Below, one piece after another: positions 9,101-18,123 of a stretch of 57,746 nucleotides of DNA. The position numbers and the translations under genes were made by a program. The DNA is from Desulfamplus magnetovallimortis. GTDB lineage: Bacteria > Desulfobacterota > Desulfobacteria > Desulfobacterales > Desulfobacteraceae. Location: the NCBI RefSeq assembly GCF_900170035.1, contig NZ_LT828560.1:1-57746 (forward strand), written 5' to 3'. Below the pieces are notes generated by a model that was not told where the DNA came from, searched no databases, and saw only the letters and a program-made list of their open reading frames with translations. Each line of letters opens with the position of its first letter. Position 1 is the first letter of the stretch.

Positions 9101-10365
9101 CCATCTCCACCGTTTAGATTATCGACAGAGGTAAGAGTTTGCTGTCCATTGGCATTAACTGAACCATCAAAAATATCATCTCCTGTGGTACCAATTTTCA
9201 CATCAGAGCCTGTGGTCAGGAGAATTGTGTCACCGGCAGATTCGCCATCAATAACAGATGCAGTCTGGGAACCAATAAGTTGGAGATCGCCATCCAGGAC
9301 AGAGAATTTCCATCCCTCAAGACCTTCTGTAGTACCGTCATCAGTTGCATTGATGGTAACGGTTTTGGATGTCTCGCCAACAGCAAAAGTTACCTGGCCA
9401 GATGCAGGTGAATAATCACCGGTTGACGCTGCAGTGGCTGCACCGTTAAGCGTGTCGCCAGTTACAGAATATGTCAAGGTGGTCTCTTCACTTACAGGGG
9501 TAGAAGAAGAGATTGTATAAACAATACCATTTCCTTCTACAACCGAGTTCGCAGAGGCAGATATGGAGAAAGTTGCCGGAGGCAGATCCATAAAATCAAC
9601 TGCGGCAACGCCACCGCCGGAGATAGAGGTTCCATCCGGAGCATCGGAAAGTGTCAGTGAAAGACCTTCGCCGGTCTCATCAACACCGTCAATGGTGACA
9701 GGAACAGTAACCGTCTGTGTTGTTTCGCCGGCAATGAAAGTCAAAGTACCAGTTTCAGCCACAGCATCGGTGTCAGTACCAATCACAGCACCACCAACAC
9801 CAGCCAGTGTATATGTAATATCGGCATCCGCAGCCAGTGCCTCACTTAATGTAACTGTAAAAACCGCACTTTCGCCTTCATATACTTCAGCTGCAGAAGC
9901 TGCCACCGAAAAAGAAGGTCCTGTTACACCAACTGTACCATCAGCATTAACAACACCTGAAACAGGTGCATCGGCAGGTGTCAGGCCAAGAGTAGCCGGA
10001 TCAAGTCCAAAAGTTGTTACTGTTTCATCAAAAGACTGTCCTGTTCCACCGGAAACTGGATTGAAGGGGTCGGTTCCGCCACCATAGTAAAAGGTAAAAT
10101 TGGACATATCTCCAAGTACCTGAAGTACACCACCAGATGCATAGGTAAACTGCGCGCCACCTGTAAAAAACTGGGCTAAAGCGATATCAGCCGTACCCAG
10201 CACAACTGTATTGATTCCATCGGAATCAGAGATTCGGACGGTGTCGGTAAGATTCGGATTCACATTATAGACATCATCTCCACCAAGGCCACGATACTCT
10301 TCAAAGTCGTCGCCGTTGGTAACTGTCATGGTTTGTGAACCTGGAGTACCAAATTGAATAGCCAT
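6154..10365 (-). CDS. large type I secreted Calx-beta/RTX surface protein
   Basis: A 1403-residue acidic protein with almost no Cys and no Sec signal. Residues 1-125 are the N-terminal domain shared with the proteins at 86-871 and 10487-11317. Two Calx-beta-like domains follow (about 150-262 and 265-372, with VYEGESAVFTVTLSEAL and VVEGNGIVYTISSST). Residues 380-890 are a long beta-strand repeat region like that of S-layer and adhesin proteins. Hemolysin-type Ca-binding blocks (GGxGxDxxx) lie at about 890-960 and 1170-1240, and a C-terminal region of about 160 residues contains the probable export signal. The ribosome site is AGGAG, 9 nt before the ATG. It is probably exported by the SapC/TolC/ABC/HlyD machine and bound to the surface in a Ca-dependent way. 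An adhesin or S-layer-associated role is inferred. Confidence 0.88.
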   Translation of the reverse strand: MAIQFGTPGSQTMTVTNGDDFEEYRGLGGDDVYNVNPNLTDTVRISDSDGINTVVLGTADIALAQFFTGGAQFTYASGGVLQVLGDMSNFTFYYGGGTDPFNPVSGGTGQSFDETVTTFGLDPATLGLTPADAPVSGVVNADGTVGVTGPSFSVAASAAEVYEGESAVFTVTLSEALAADADITYTLAGVGGAVIGTDTDAVAETGTLTFIAGETTQTVTVPVTIDGVDETGEGLSLTLSDAPDGTSISGGGVAAVDFMDLPPATFSISASANSVVEGNGIVYTISSSTPVSEETTLTYSVTGDTLNGAATAASTGDYSPASGQVTFAVGETSKTVTINATDDGTTEGLEGWKFSVLDGDLQLIGSQTASVIDGESAGDTILLTTGSDVKIGTTGDDIFDGSVNANGQQTLTSVDNLNGGDGDDLLLAGLGAATTIAPFLASIESAELIDTAGATFDLANTTGMTSILVRNSTNGLTIQNIDSTTDTTYTIQDQSADLTLNFENAALVGSNSFTLNLNNSQSDALGGPTLTIAQQAGTDTSGLETLNLMSSGSNTNFLQTVTAQNAAGTSLLTSLNVTGAQGLQVTNAFEASVVNIDASGMTGALGLTSPFAATTVLNVMGSAGADSLTFAANAANSSIDAGAGNDMIAINNLDNNDTINGGDGTDRLDIQTAANAEGLVTDMTNITNFEQISMNVAGTAAATLNATRFGSAIDTVRLDHGTAGAYTVTMNAGAQTVGVAEPTAATNAQLGGALTVNDTGTATTDTLTITNRDTDTASATNNLNGQNLVINGFETTTINTGASFTVAQTLGTIGFNGDSATGANTLNFTGANPLTIGVPTSNSTGLFTIDASGMTGTATLTMGGAPTFSGANGTVSITGTGNNDTLLGHATVASTVAGGAGLDTITGGTGADSIDGGAGNDQITAAGGNDTVTGNDGNDTITVAAGTVSIDGGAGNDIVDIQATLTAGDTLAGGDGTDTLIYDAAATAATAAGVTGFETLQIDTALDQGLEQFTNNPGFTRINYNVAGNVNITNASASVDTVQVTTSGANVYSLARLIDTSSNSLNVVPLTGGARVVTTMTVDDEETLAINTGTTAGDNLTITTLNAADLTSLTVTGSNNVAITNAIAGAANLATVDASTSTGTLLVNASTSTANGTFTGPQTAAATITGGTGTDSITGGSAADSLTGGNGADTISGGGGADALLGGIGNDSISGGIGDDTITGGVGNDTLSGDDGADDFVFEAASNGVDTISGFVSTVDDLDVQTGGLLGGLNAGQTITAAAAAQALSTTLAASDTVHYISFNGAAANLTTGGAATLNQADMTATTLTNVAAYLGERFSTDTSGANANDSVVVVNWTAGSSTTSYVYEFVNDGADNVLQAAELTLIGVVDRGTTVLAVGDVV

Positions 10366-10486
10366 ATGCTTCTCTCCTAAAAATTAATTAATTTTGTTGC
10401 AAAATTCCATATTTCAAATCCAGCAGGAAACATGATTGTCCGACTGGACAAAACATCAAATTTAAGTTTTAGAATCAGTTTAAGGA

Positions 10487-11317
10487 TTATACCACTTCGA
10501 TCTGAACCGTCTCGGTGACCACTCCGGCAAGAATTACATCGGCTGACCCCACCGGGGACACTGTCCCGTCCTCACCCATCCATGGTACTAACGAAACCAC
10601 TGTCTGAACAGGATCAAACGCATTGGGCGTCACCTGATAGCCAGAGGTCTGAAACTGAGTGAGGGTCGGCGGCGTTCCATCCTGATCTACAAAACGAATG
10701 ATATCATGATCAGGGTCAAACCCTTCAATGGTGACAGCACCATCCAGTCCGACCATGGAGATATCGCCATAATTTCCTCCGGAATAGTCGCTGAAATCAT
10801 AGAGAAAGATATCATCTTCTCCGGTTGCGGTATAATTTCCGCCCGCCACCATGGAAATCCCCTCTTCGCCTGAAGATTGCTGAACTGTTCCATCAGATTC
10901 AATGATCACGCCACCACCTTCTACAGGCGTAGTAGGAGACAAACCGGAAGGATCAACATTAAATGCCGTCACGGTATCTTCAAAGGTTTTGAGAACTCCC
11001 CCCTCCACCGGAGCAAAGGGATCACTCCCTCCGCCAAAGACAAATTCAATACTGGACATGTCCCCCAGCACTGTCAATTTGCCGCCCGTAGCATAAGTGA
11101 ATTCGGCTCCACCTGAAAAAAAACGGGAAGAAGTTATCTCCGCCGCACCCAGAACAACTTTATCAGCACCACGAGAATCCGAGATTTTAACCGCTTCAGT
11201 CAAATTAGGATTGACATTATAGACATCATCTCCGCCAAGACCGCGATACTCTTCATACCCATCGGCATGGGTTACCGTAAAATTATTGTTTCCATCCGTA
11301 CCGAAATTAATTGCCAT
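10487..11317 (-). CDS. small secreted surface protein with shared N- and C-terminal domains
   Basis: A 276-residue acidic protein. Residues 1-125 match the N-domain of the proteins at 86-871 and 6154-10365 (EEYRGLGGDDVYNVNPNL, FVFGGGSDPFAP). The last 122 residues match the C-terminus of the 1628-residue S-layer-like protein next door: both have MVAGG-Y-AT, YDF, GGNYG, DIIRFVD and an LAG(V/I)V end. It therefore looks like a two-module protein linking the two families. The start has GGGAGA 7 nt upstream. The conserved C-terminus is the likely type I export signal. No enzymatic motif is visible, and the role on the cell surface is unknown. Confidence 0.82.
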   Translation of the reverse strand: MAINFGTDGNNNFTVTHADGYEEYRGLGGDDVYNVNPNLTEAVKISDSRGADKVVLGAAEITSSRFFSGGAEFTYATGGKLTVLGDMSSIEFVFGGGSDPFAPVEGGVLKTFEDTVTAFNVDPSGLSPTTPVEGGGVIIESDGTVQQSSGEEGISMVAGGNYTATGEDDIFLYDFSDYSGGNYGDISMVGLDGAVTIEGFDPDHDIIRFVDQDGTPPTLTQFQTSGYQVTPNAFDPVQTVVSLVPWMGEDGTVSPVGSADVILAGVVTETVQIEVV

Positions 11318-11498
11318 TTCGTTCTCCCTTTGATTTACAAAGAAATTTAGTCTTTAAAGGACTCTATCCATCATAAGACATCGGTAAAGAATAGCCCCCC
11401 CTTTTCTCAACATAATATCGCTCGTTGTACGAACAGCATATATAAAAAAAGAGAGGGGAAGGAAAGGATCAACTATTTACAGATAAAAAGAGAGTACC

Positions 11499-14400
11499 TT
11501 AGGCAATCTCAAACGTTACAGCATCCACAACAATACCTGCAAGAACGATATCTGAAGCAACAGCTGCCTCATCACCGGCTGCACCCTGATATGGAATCAG
11601 CTCAACAACGGTTTCTCCATCAAAGCCGTTGGGGACAACGGCATAGCCATTGGCCTCGAAATCACCCTGTGCGGGTGGATTACCATCAGAATCAACAAAA
11701 CGGATGATATCATTAGCAACATCAAAATTATTGATGGTCACAGTACCGTCTTCACCAACCATTGAGAGGGTGCCATAATTTCCGCCGGTCATGTCTGTAA
11801 AATCATAAACAAAAATATCAGCATCTGCGGTGGCCTCATAGGTACCGCCTGCCACCATTTCCACACCGTCTGAAGCAGCTGCTGCAGTGGTGAAGTTGAA
11901 AGTTGTAGCATCCATAACACCGGCAAACGCGTTACCTGCCATATCCTCTACTGCTGTGGGCTGCACCCTTACAAAATAGTCTGTACCGGCATCCAGATCA
12001 GCAGCTGGATTCAGGGTTACTGTGGCGCCATCAAAAACTGCATTCGCAGCCGAAATAGTTGCAACAGGAGCTGTTGTGTCAGCTGCATCAAATATAGCAA
12101 ATGCTCCAGCACCTGCCTGAACATCCTCATTAAATGTGAGAACAATATTTGCATCCACAGCAACATCTGTTGCATCATCTGCAGGAGTTGTACTTTCCAG
12201 AGTTGGAGCATCAGTATCTGGAGGCAGAGTAATGTTATCAACATCAGTTGAGAAGCTATCTGCATCATAGCCGTTAAGCTGAGTCTGAATTGCAAGAAGA
12301 TCATTGCCATTTGTAGGATCAGTATAGGAAACAGATACCTCATCTCCTTCTACAACTGCCTCTGCAAGGGTCAGGACAACCATATCGTCAACCACAGTAC
12401 GTGCAGTTACAGCAACATCATCATCTCCAACAGTAACAGCAAACGTATCAAGAGTAGGCTGGGCATCGGCAGCAAGAACAGAATCAAAGGTAAGGGTAAT
12501 GGTATCACCATCCACAACTGCTGTTTCAAGAACAGGCGGTATTACCTCTTCACCGTTCATGATGATGTTTCCAGTAGCATCATCAGCTTTAACAACATAA
12601 AGGCCGCTCAAGTCAGTACCTGTTATATTGAGATTGCCACTTCCCTTAAGAATAATATTTACATCTGAAAGATCGCCGCCATCATCAATAATTGTCAATG
12701 TATGTTCCTCGTCTCCTGCAAAGGTGAAGCTTGGTATTGCAGCCAGAAGCGAAGCATTTATGGTAATTTCTGAGTATGCAATAGCAGCATCAACACCCTT
12801 GAAGTTAGTGTTGACATTGACAGTTGTGAGATCAAGAGAGCCATAAAAGGCAACAGTGTTGTCACCAGCACCAAGACTCAATGTGTTATCATATACAAGA
12901 GGTGTCAAGCCATCTGCATCTGTACCACCGGGCTGATCAGCATCAATCAAGCCATCGTTATCATCATCTTTATCATCAATCCAGTTAGCAACTTCATCCA
13001 TATCAAACCCGGTGGTTGGATCTACAGCATACTTGCCATCCACATAGTTGCCGGCAATAACAACAACATCATCACCATCTCCGGTCTCAATAACATTTTC
13101 TCCTCTGCCAAGAAGCACATGAACATTGGATTTAGCTGTCAGTGTATTGGCCTGCAGATTAAGCTCGGACAAAGCACCATTGGTCAGATTGTCAACAGCC
13201 GCAACCTTGATGGTTTCAGACTGTGCCGAAGAAGAGGCATGGCTTGCATCAACCAGGGAATCAACAATTGCGTCTGTCAAGGTCATATTAACAAGCTGGG
13301 CATCCCCAAGATCATTCATTATACGTATAGTCTTGAAGTTGCTAACATTTGCAAGGTCGCCCACTGTAATTTCTGCATCGTTGTAAATTTCAAGTATATT
13401 GTTATTGGCATCATTTTGAACACCTACAAAATCAGCAGCATTCAAAGCAGCCCCACCTGCATCAAGCACACTGTCAGCAGCTGCCATAATAACAGCGTCT
13501 GCAATTGTCATCTGACCGGATGCAACATGCCACGCAAGGTCAGCATATGCAGATGATGGCTTGCCATCAACTGTTGCAACATAATCTGCAGCTGTGTAGG
13601 TCTGAACTACATTATTATCTCCGCCATTAAGAACACTTGCACCGCTCATTGTCACTTCATTGACCTGAAGGGTATTAACGGATTCATCACCGCCATCACC
13701 ATTAGCACCATAGAAATCCACAAAATGAGAATCATCAAGGGCACGGATATTGATTGTAGCGTCGCTGTTGACAGCAGTTGTTAAATCACCATCATTATTT
13801 ATAATAACGATTCTATCACCGGCATCTGTCTGGGAAACAAGCTTATTTGATATACCAAGCCTGTAGTCACCGGCTCCGGCAGTTCCAAGGCGGATGGCAT
13901 CAACACCTGTAAGATATGTCCACTCAGTGGCATCCAGACCAATAACTTCTGTTGCACCCACATCACCATCAATAATAATGGTATCAAAACCATCACCCAT
14001 GGCAACCTTGTCAGAAATATTTAGACCTGCTGTGAGGCGTGATGAATCAGTTACTCCAACAGCATCAAAAATCACAGTGTCATCACCGCTGCCTGTTGCG
14101 ATATCCTGATTTTTCTCACCAACACGAACAATAAGATCCCCAACAAACTCAGATGCTTCAATTGTGGAAGCGACAATGCGCTCTGCTGCTCCGGCATCAA
14201 TATCAGTATATATATACCCTGCTCCTGCTGCACTAACATAGCCAGTGTCGGCATAAGCAGCAGCAAATACCGAATCCTGATTAGCAACCGCAGTGTTTGA
14301 AAGCGTATTATTTGAAACAGCAAAATTATCAGGATCAACACCAAAACTGTCACCATTGGCATCCAGATTAAGATAAGTTCCTGCCACACCGGAATTAACA

Positions 14401-16385
14401 GTGATTGTTCCTGTATGCATTGCATACTGAGTCAACTCCACAGAGTTGGATTCGCTGTCAACATCTGTAAAGGTGATATTGGAAACACTATTTGTAGCAT
14501 TGGCATTATTACCATCACTGTCAGCTGTAAGTGTAAAACTGAATCTTGGAACATTATTGACACCTTCTGCAATGGTGACACCGGCGGTATCCACACCATC
14601 GGCAACATCAAGGTCAATAATATTCTCATCCATTTCGTTGTCGCCGTTAACAGCTGCGGTGGCACCGCTGTGGAGAATTGTAATTGCTGTGGCTTCTGCG
14701 GCTGTGGCATTGTCAAGATTAAATGTGGCAGCACCAGCACCAGTCTCCAGATTCATAAGGGTAATTGTCTGATCTCCCTCAATCTGATCAAGATCCACAG
14801 TGAGAGTATCTGCAGCTGCAGCACCATCCACAGCCCTAATAACCTGAATAGCCTCAAAGCCTGTGGCCTGGGGGGTTGCACTGTTTTCAAAAAATGCTGT
14901 AGTTGCGCTATTGGCCATAACCAGAAGATCACCATCTCCGTCACCAACTGCAAGCGAATCATTTACCTGAACAGTATCGGAAATTCTAACTGTATCATTA
15001 TTGACAGTACCTGTCAGAGAAAATGCCACAGAACCACTGGATGTACCATCAGGAGAAGCACCCATAATACCGGCATCAATAGTATAGTCCAGAGAGGCCT
15101 CAAGAGCAGATGCATCAACAGTTGTATAAGAACCTGCTGAATTAGCTACAGAGCCAATGGTCAAATTCTGATCACCTGTAATAATAAGTGATTGAATGGA
15201 TTCGGTGGTCATCTGAGCCAGTGCATTGGCAGCACCTGTGGACTCCAGATTTATCACTTCGTAGCCCTGGGCAGCATTTACACCTTCTATCAAGAGTTGA
15301 GCAAGCTGAGCATTAGTCAAAGTAAGAGCAAGCTCATCAGCAGAGCCAGCCAACACACTATCAACGAATGTAGCATTGTAAGTTGATGTGGGAGAGTTTG
15401 AATTACTGATGGAAAGGCTTGTCAAAGGCGCCTGAATATTAACTGTACTTGCAGCCTCAGCATCATCAATACGGGAAGCATTAATGGTTGTCACACCAGT
15501 TGCGTCCTGAAGATCAAGAATCTGGGCATCATCATTAGTAAAAGCAATATTTATAGTCTCGATATCATTCAATGTAGGCATAATGTCCCAATCACCGGTA
15601 TCGATGTCATTAACATATGTAAAGTTAAGAGTTGGATTCTCACCCGTACCTGTAAGAACATCATCATCATTGAGGGAATTCTTAGGATCATCACCCTCTA
15701 CGTCCCACACACGCGGAGCATTGAAAATATTTGCGGTTGCAACATCAACGCCGTTTGAAAGAGTATATGTCTCAGCAACACCTTGAACAAGCTCGTCACC
15801 GGAAACCGCTATTGGATCCTGATCAAAACCATTGGCTGCAAATGCGTCTGCAAAATCGACATAGAGTGTCATCGGAGTCATATCAAACTGGGGCAGCACT
15901 TCCTGAAGCATATCAACAGTAATTTCCGCCCATGCATCGGGATTGGCATCATTGGCTGCAAGAAAATCCAGAAGAGCCTGGGCATAATCTGAATCATCAA
16001 ATGCATTTGAAGGATTCACATTAAGAGCAGCGCCAACTTCAAGATAGTGCTCATATGCATTTCCACTCAAAGCTGCTGCGGCTGCGGCTGCCGGATCGGC
16101 ATACATTGCTGTTTCATTGCCTTCATCGTCAGTCTCTGTAAGAGTTCCAAGATATACTGCATATGCAAGTTCGTACTCGCCTGCATCAAAATACATATTG
16201 GGGGACAATCCCATACTGTACCCATCAGACATGTAGTGTTCTTCTGCTGTCTGACCCTGATCTACCAACCACTCCTGAACATCAACTACAGTCTTTGGAT
16301 TGCTTGACCACTCACTATAATTGGTCTTAAAGTAGTCCAGCAATGCATTTTCGTAGTATTCACTGTTAAATCCTGCTAATGTCAT
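11499..16385 (-). CDS. S-layer-like type I secreted protein with SwmB and Ig-like domains
   Basis: A 1628-residue, very acidic, Thr/Ala/Asp-rich protein with essentially no Cys, the composition of S-layer proteins. Residues 1-200 carry a repeated helical motif (EHY-x3-G-x3 followed by P(N/S)-x2-FD-x3-Y, near 55-75 and 115-140), similar to the anchoring region of RsaA-like S-layer proteins. Residues 210-1280 are beta-strand repeats. A SwmB-like domain spans about 1283-1390 and a Big_5 Ig-like domain about 1391-1506 (TPADDATDVAVDANIVLTFN). The last 122 residues are shared with the protein at 10487-11317. AGGAG lies 11 nt before the ATG. Directly upstream are the type I secretion genes, which fits an S-layer subunit and its dedicated exporter. 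The S-layer role is inferred. Confidence 0.85.
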   Translation of the reverse strand: MTLAGFNSEYYENALLDYFKTNYSEWSSNPKTVVDVQEWLVDQGQTAEEHYMSDGYSMGLSPNMYFDAGEYELAYAVYLGTLTETDDEGNETAMYADPAAAAAAALSGNAYEHYLEVGAALNVNPSNAFDDSDYAQALLDFLAANDANPDAWAEITVDMLQEVLPQFDMTPMTLYVDFADAFAANGFDQDPIAVSGDELVQGVAETYTLSNGVDVATANIFNAPRVWDVEGDDPKNSLNDDDVLTGTGENPTLNFTYVNDIDTGDWDIMPTLNDIETINIAFTNDDAQILDLQDATGVTTINASRIDDAEAASTVNIQAPLTSLSISNSNSPTSTYNATFVDSVLAGSADELALTLTNAQLAQLLIEGVNAAQGYEVINLESTGAANALAQMTTESIQSLIITGDQNLTIGSVANSAGSYTTVDASALEASLDYTIDAGIMGASPDGTSSGSVAFSLTGTVNNDTVRISDTVQVNDSLAVGDGDGDLLVMANSATTAFFENSATPQATGFEAIQVIRAVDGAAAADTLTVDLDQIEGDQTITLMNLETGAGAATFNLDNATAAEATAITILHSGATAAVNGDNEMDENIIDLDVADGVDTAGVTIAEGVNNVPRFSFTLTADSDGNNANATNSVSNITFTDVDSESNSVELTQYAMHTGTITVNSGVAGTYLNLDANGDSFGVDPDNFAVSNNTLSNTAVANQDSVFAAAYADTGYVSAAGAGYIYTDIDAGAAERIVASTIEASEFVGDLIVRVGEKNQDIATGSGDDTVIFDAVGVTDSSRLTAGLNISDKVAMGDGFDTIIIDGDVGATEVIGLDATEWTYLTGVDAIRLGTAGAGDYRLGISNKLVSQTDAGDRIVIINNDGDLTTAVNSDATINIRALDDSHFVDFYGANGDGGDESVNTLQVNEVTMSGASVLNGGDNNVVQTYTAADYVATVDGKPSSAYADLAWHVASGQMTIADAVIMAAADSVLDAGGAALNAADFVGVQNDANNNILEIYNDAEITVGDLANVSNFKTIRIMNDLGDAQLVNMTLTDAIVDSLVDASHASSSAQSETIKVAAVDNLTNGALSELNLQANTLTAKSNVHVLLGRGENVIETGDGDDVVVIAGNYVDGKYAVDPTTGFDMDEVANWIDDKDDDNDGLIDADQPGGTDADGLTPLVYDNTLSLGAGDNTVAFYGSLDLTTVNVNTNFKGVDAAIAYSEITINASLLAAIPSFTFAGDEEHTLTIIDDGGDLSDVNIILKGSGNLNITGTDLSGLYVVKADDATGNIIMNGEEVIPPVLETAVVDGDTITLTFDSVLAADAQPTLDTFAVTVGDDDVAVTARTVVDDMVVLTLAEAVVEGDEVSVSYTDPTNGNDLLAIQTQLNGYDADSFSTDVDNITLPPDTDAPTLESTTPADDATDVAVDANIVLTFNEDVQAGAGAFAIFDAADTTAPVATISAANAVFDGATVTLNPAADLDAGTDYFVRVQPTAVEDMAGNAFAGVMDATTFNFTTAAAASDGVEMVAGGTYEATADADIFVYDFTDMTGGNYGTLSMVGEDGTVTINNFDVANDIIRFVDSDGNPPAQGDFEANGYAVVPNGFDGETVVELIPYQGAAGDEAAVASDIVLAGIVVDAVTFEIA

Positions 16386-16793
16386 CTTAATTTCTCTCCT
16401 AAATGATTTTTGTTAAATGTAACGAAATTTTCAAGTTTCCATTTCATGGAATGGATAACCCTGATCCTTACGAAACCAAACCTTCACTTACCACTTTTTT
16501 TAATTATTAACTTTTAATTAATCAATTTTTCCAGCTTTTTCAAAAAATATAAAAAACCACACTGCATCATTTATGTCAATAAAAAAACGTCTCCTGAAAT
16601 TGTAATGTGGCTTCCTTAATTAAAACTTGATAGATGCGAAGTCTATTCTGCAAATATCATTCCATTTGGCAAGCACAATAAAATTTTATTATCAAACCTG
16701 CTTTTTTTTTATAATTAAGCAGGTTTGACAGTTTCAGGCTGAATACATATCCACCATATTGGTCATTTCAAGCCAGAGTTGTGTCTTTACCTA
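16386..16793. other. leader/promoter region of the S-layer-like gene
   Basis: A 408-bp AT-rich gap between hlyD and the S-layer-like gene. It contains the hlyD-side hairpin (16692-16728) and, near the gene, a perfect inverted repeat TTCCATTTCATGGAA (16437-16451) that would lie in the 5-prime untranslated leader. Long structured leaders are usual for highly expressed S-layer genes. No promoter boxes could be assigned with confidence. Confidence 0.4.
16692..16728 (-). terminator. hairpin terminator downstream of hlyD-like gene
   Basis: Perfect 12-bp arms TCAAACCTGCTT and AAGCAGGTTTGA around an A/T loop, about 65 nt past the stop of the membrane fusion gene. The minus-strand sequence after it (TAATAAAATTTTATT) is U-rich but not a clean tract, so termination is likely but may be partial. 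Confidence 0.65.
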
Positions 16794-18122
16794 TTACAGT
16801 GTCTCTCTGAGGGACTGGTCAAGATTGAGCAAAATTGGCTCCACAAGATACTGCAAGAAAGTTCTCTTTTCTGTGGTGATAAAGCAGGTTGCGGGCATTC
16901 CCGGGGATAGCCATGCATCATGCTCGTCAAGATCTTTTTTATCAACAGATATATGCAGAACATAGGCAGACATAATCTGTCCTGTGGGCATTCTCTGCTC
17001 CACCCTGTCTGCGGATATATAAGAGACTTTCCCTGGTACCGGAGGAGTTGTAATACGGTTAAATGCCCCAAGCTGCACTTTAGTCTCCTGATCAATATAT
17101 ACCTGGGTTATCTTGTCCTGACGAAGTGTACACTCTATTATGAGGTCTGCATCATCAGGCACAATATCAAGGATCGGCTCCCCGGGACGAATAACTCCAC
17201 CATGTTCGGAATGAACTGCCATGTTGAGCACCACACCTGAAACAGGGGCTCGGATGGAAAGGCGCTCATCAGCATCAATCTGTGGTGCAAGCTGCCTTCT
17301 TATCTGGAATATCTCATCCCGCACCTCGTTGAGCTGGGCTGCTGCCTCCTCACGGTAACTGTTTTCAAGGGAGAGGATGGAAAATTTTATCTCCTCAATG
17401 CTCTCCCCGATCTCGGCTATGAGCTGCTCAAGCCTTGCTTTCTGACCTGTCTGCTCGGCAAGCTGACGTTTCAGGGTTAAAACCTGTGCCTTGTCCATGT
17501 AACGCCCCTCCATGAGGGCCTCCTTGGCCTTTATCTCCTCCTCAAGGGATTCAATTATTCCGGCATTTGCCTCAACTTCCCGTTTTGTGCCCTTTGCCTT
17601 TTCTTGAAGCTGGCTGATGCGGGCTTTCTGGCTGCTTATGCGGCTTTCAAGGGATGTTTTTGCCTTTTCAAATAGATTTTTTTCCGAATTTATCCACTGC
17701 TCTATATCAGCATCATTGCCCTCAACTCCTTCGGGAATGGTCATATTTTTACGAAAATCCCTCTGGGCTTCAAGCCTTGCTGCCTCAATCTGCTTGGATG
17801 CAAGGCGGCCTTTAAGAAGTGCAACAGATGATGTTACCTGTGAGCTTCTAAGCTTTATCAAAACATCGCCTTTATTAACCCTGTCACCTTCCCTTACAAA
17901 AATCTGCTGAACAAGGCCACCTTCAAGATGCTGAACCGTCTTTTTCTCCTGTGAGACCTTAACAACACCCGGGGCAATAACAGCCCCGCTGAATGGCAGA
18001 TAAGCTGCAACTCCGCCAAGGCCGCCAAAAAAGAGAAGTATAACAAAAAGACCGGCAAATATAACCCAGCCTGGCCTGACACGATATCTTCCTGTTTTTT
18101 TCTGCTTTAAATCTTTTTCCAT
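16794..18122 (-). CDS. type I secretion membrane fusion protein (HlyD/PrtE family)
   Basis: A 442-residue periplasmic adaptor of a type I secretion system. It has a cytoplasmic N-terminus with basic residues, one membrane helix at 19-41, a lipoyl-like half (GGLVQQIFVREGDRVNKGDVLIKL is split around a hairpin), a long alpha-helical coiled coil at about 100-260, then the second lipoyl half (IRAPVSGVVLNMAVHSEHGG) and a C-terminal beta-barrel. It links the ABC ATPase in the inner membrane with the TolC-like channel. One base separates its ATG from the stop of the ABC gene (TGACATG), so the two are co-translated. The likely cargo is the S-layer-like and RTX proteins downstream. It corresponds to SapE of the C. 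fetus system by role. Confidence 0.93.
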   Translation of the reverse strand: MEKDLKQKKTGRYRVRPGWVIFAGLFVILLFFGGLGGVAAYLPFSGAVIAPGVVKVSQEKKTVQHLEGGLVQQIFVREGDRVNKGDVLIKLRSSQVTSSVALLKGRLASKQIEAARLEAQRDFRKNMTIPEGVEGNDADIEQWINSEKNLFEKAKTSLESRISSQKARISQLQEKAKGTKREVEANAGIIESLEEEIKAKEALMEGRYMDKAQVLTLKRQLAEQTGQKARLEQLIAEIGESIEEIKFSILSLENSYREEAAAQLNEVRDEIFQIRRQLAPQIDADERLSIRAPVSGVVLNMAVHSEHGGVIRPGEPILDIVPDDADLIIECTLRQDKITQVYIDQETKVQLGAFNRITTPPVPGKVSYISADRVEQRMPTGQIMSAYVLHISVDKKDLDEHDAWLSPGMPATCFITTEKRTFLQYLVEPILLNLDQSLRETL

Positions 18123-18123
18123 G

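Noticed and set aside
14415-15140. 241-residue Cys-rich plus-strand frame opposite the S-layer-like gene
   Set aside because: The Cys/Ile/Asn composition is what the reverse frame of a Thr/Ala/Asp-rich gene gives. The sense frame is continuous over 1628 codons with clear domains.
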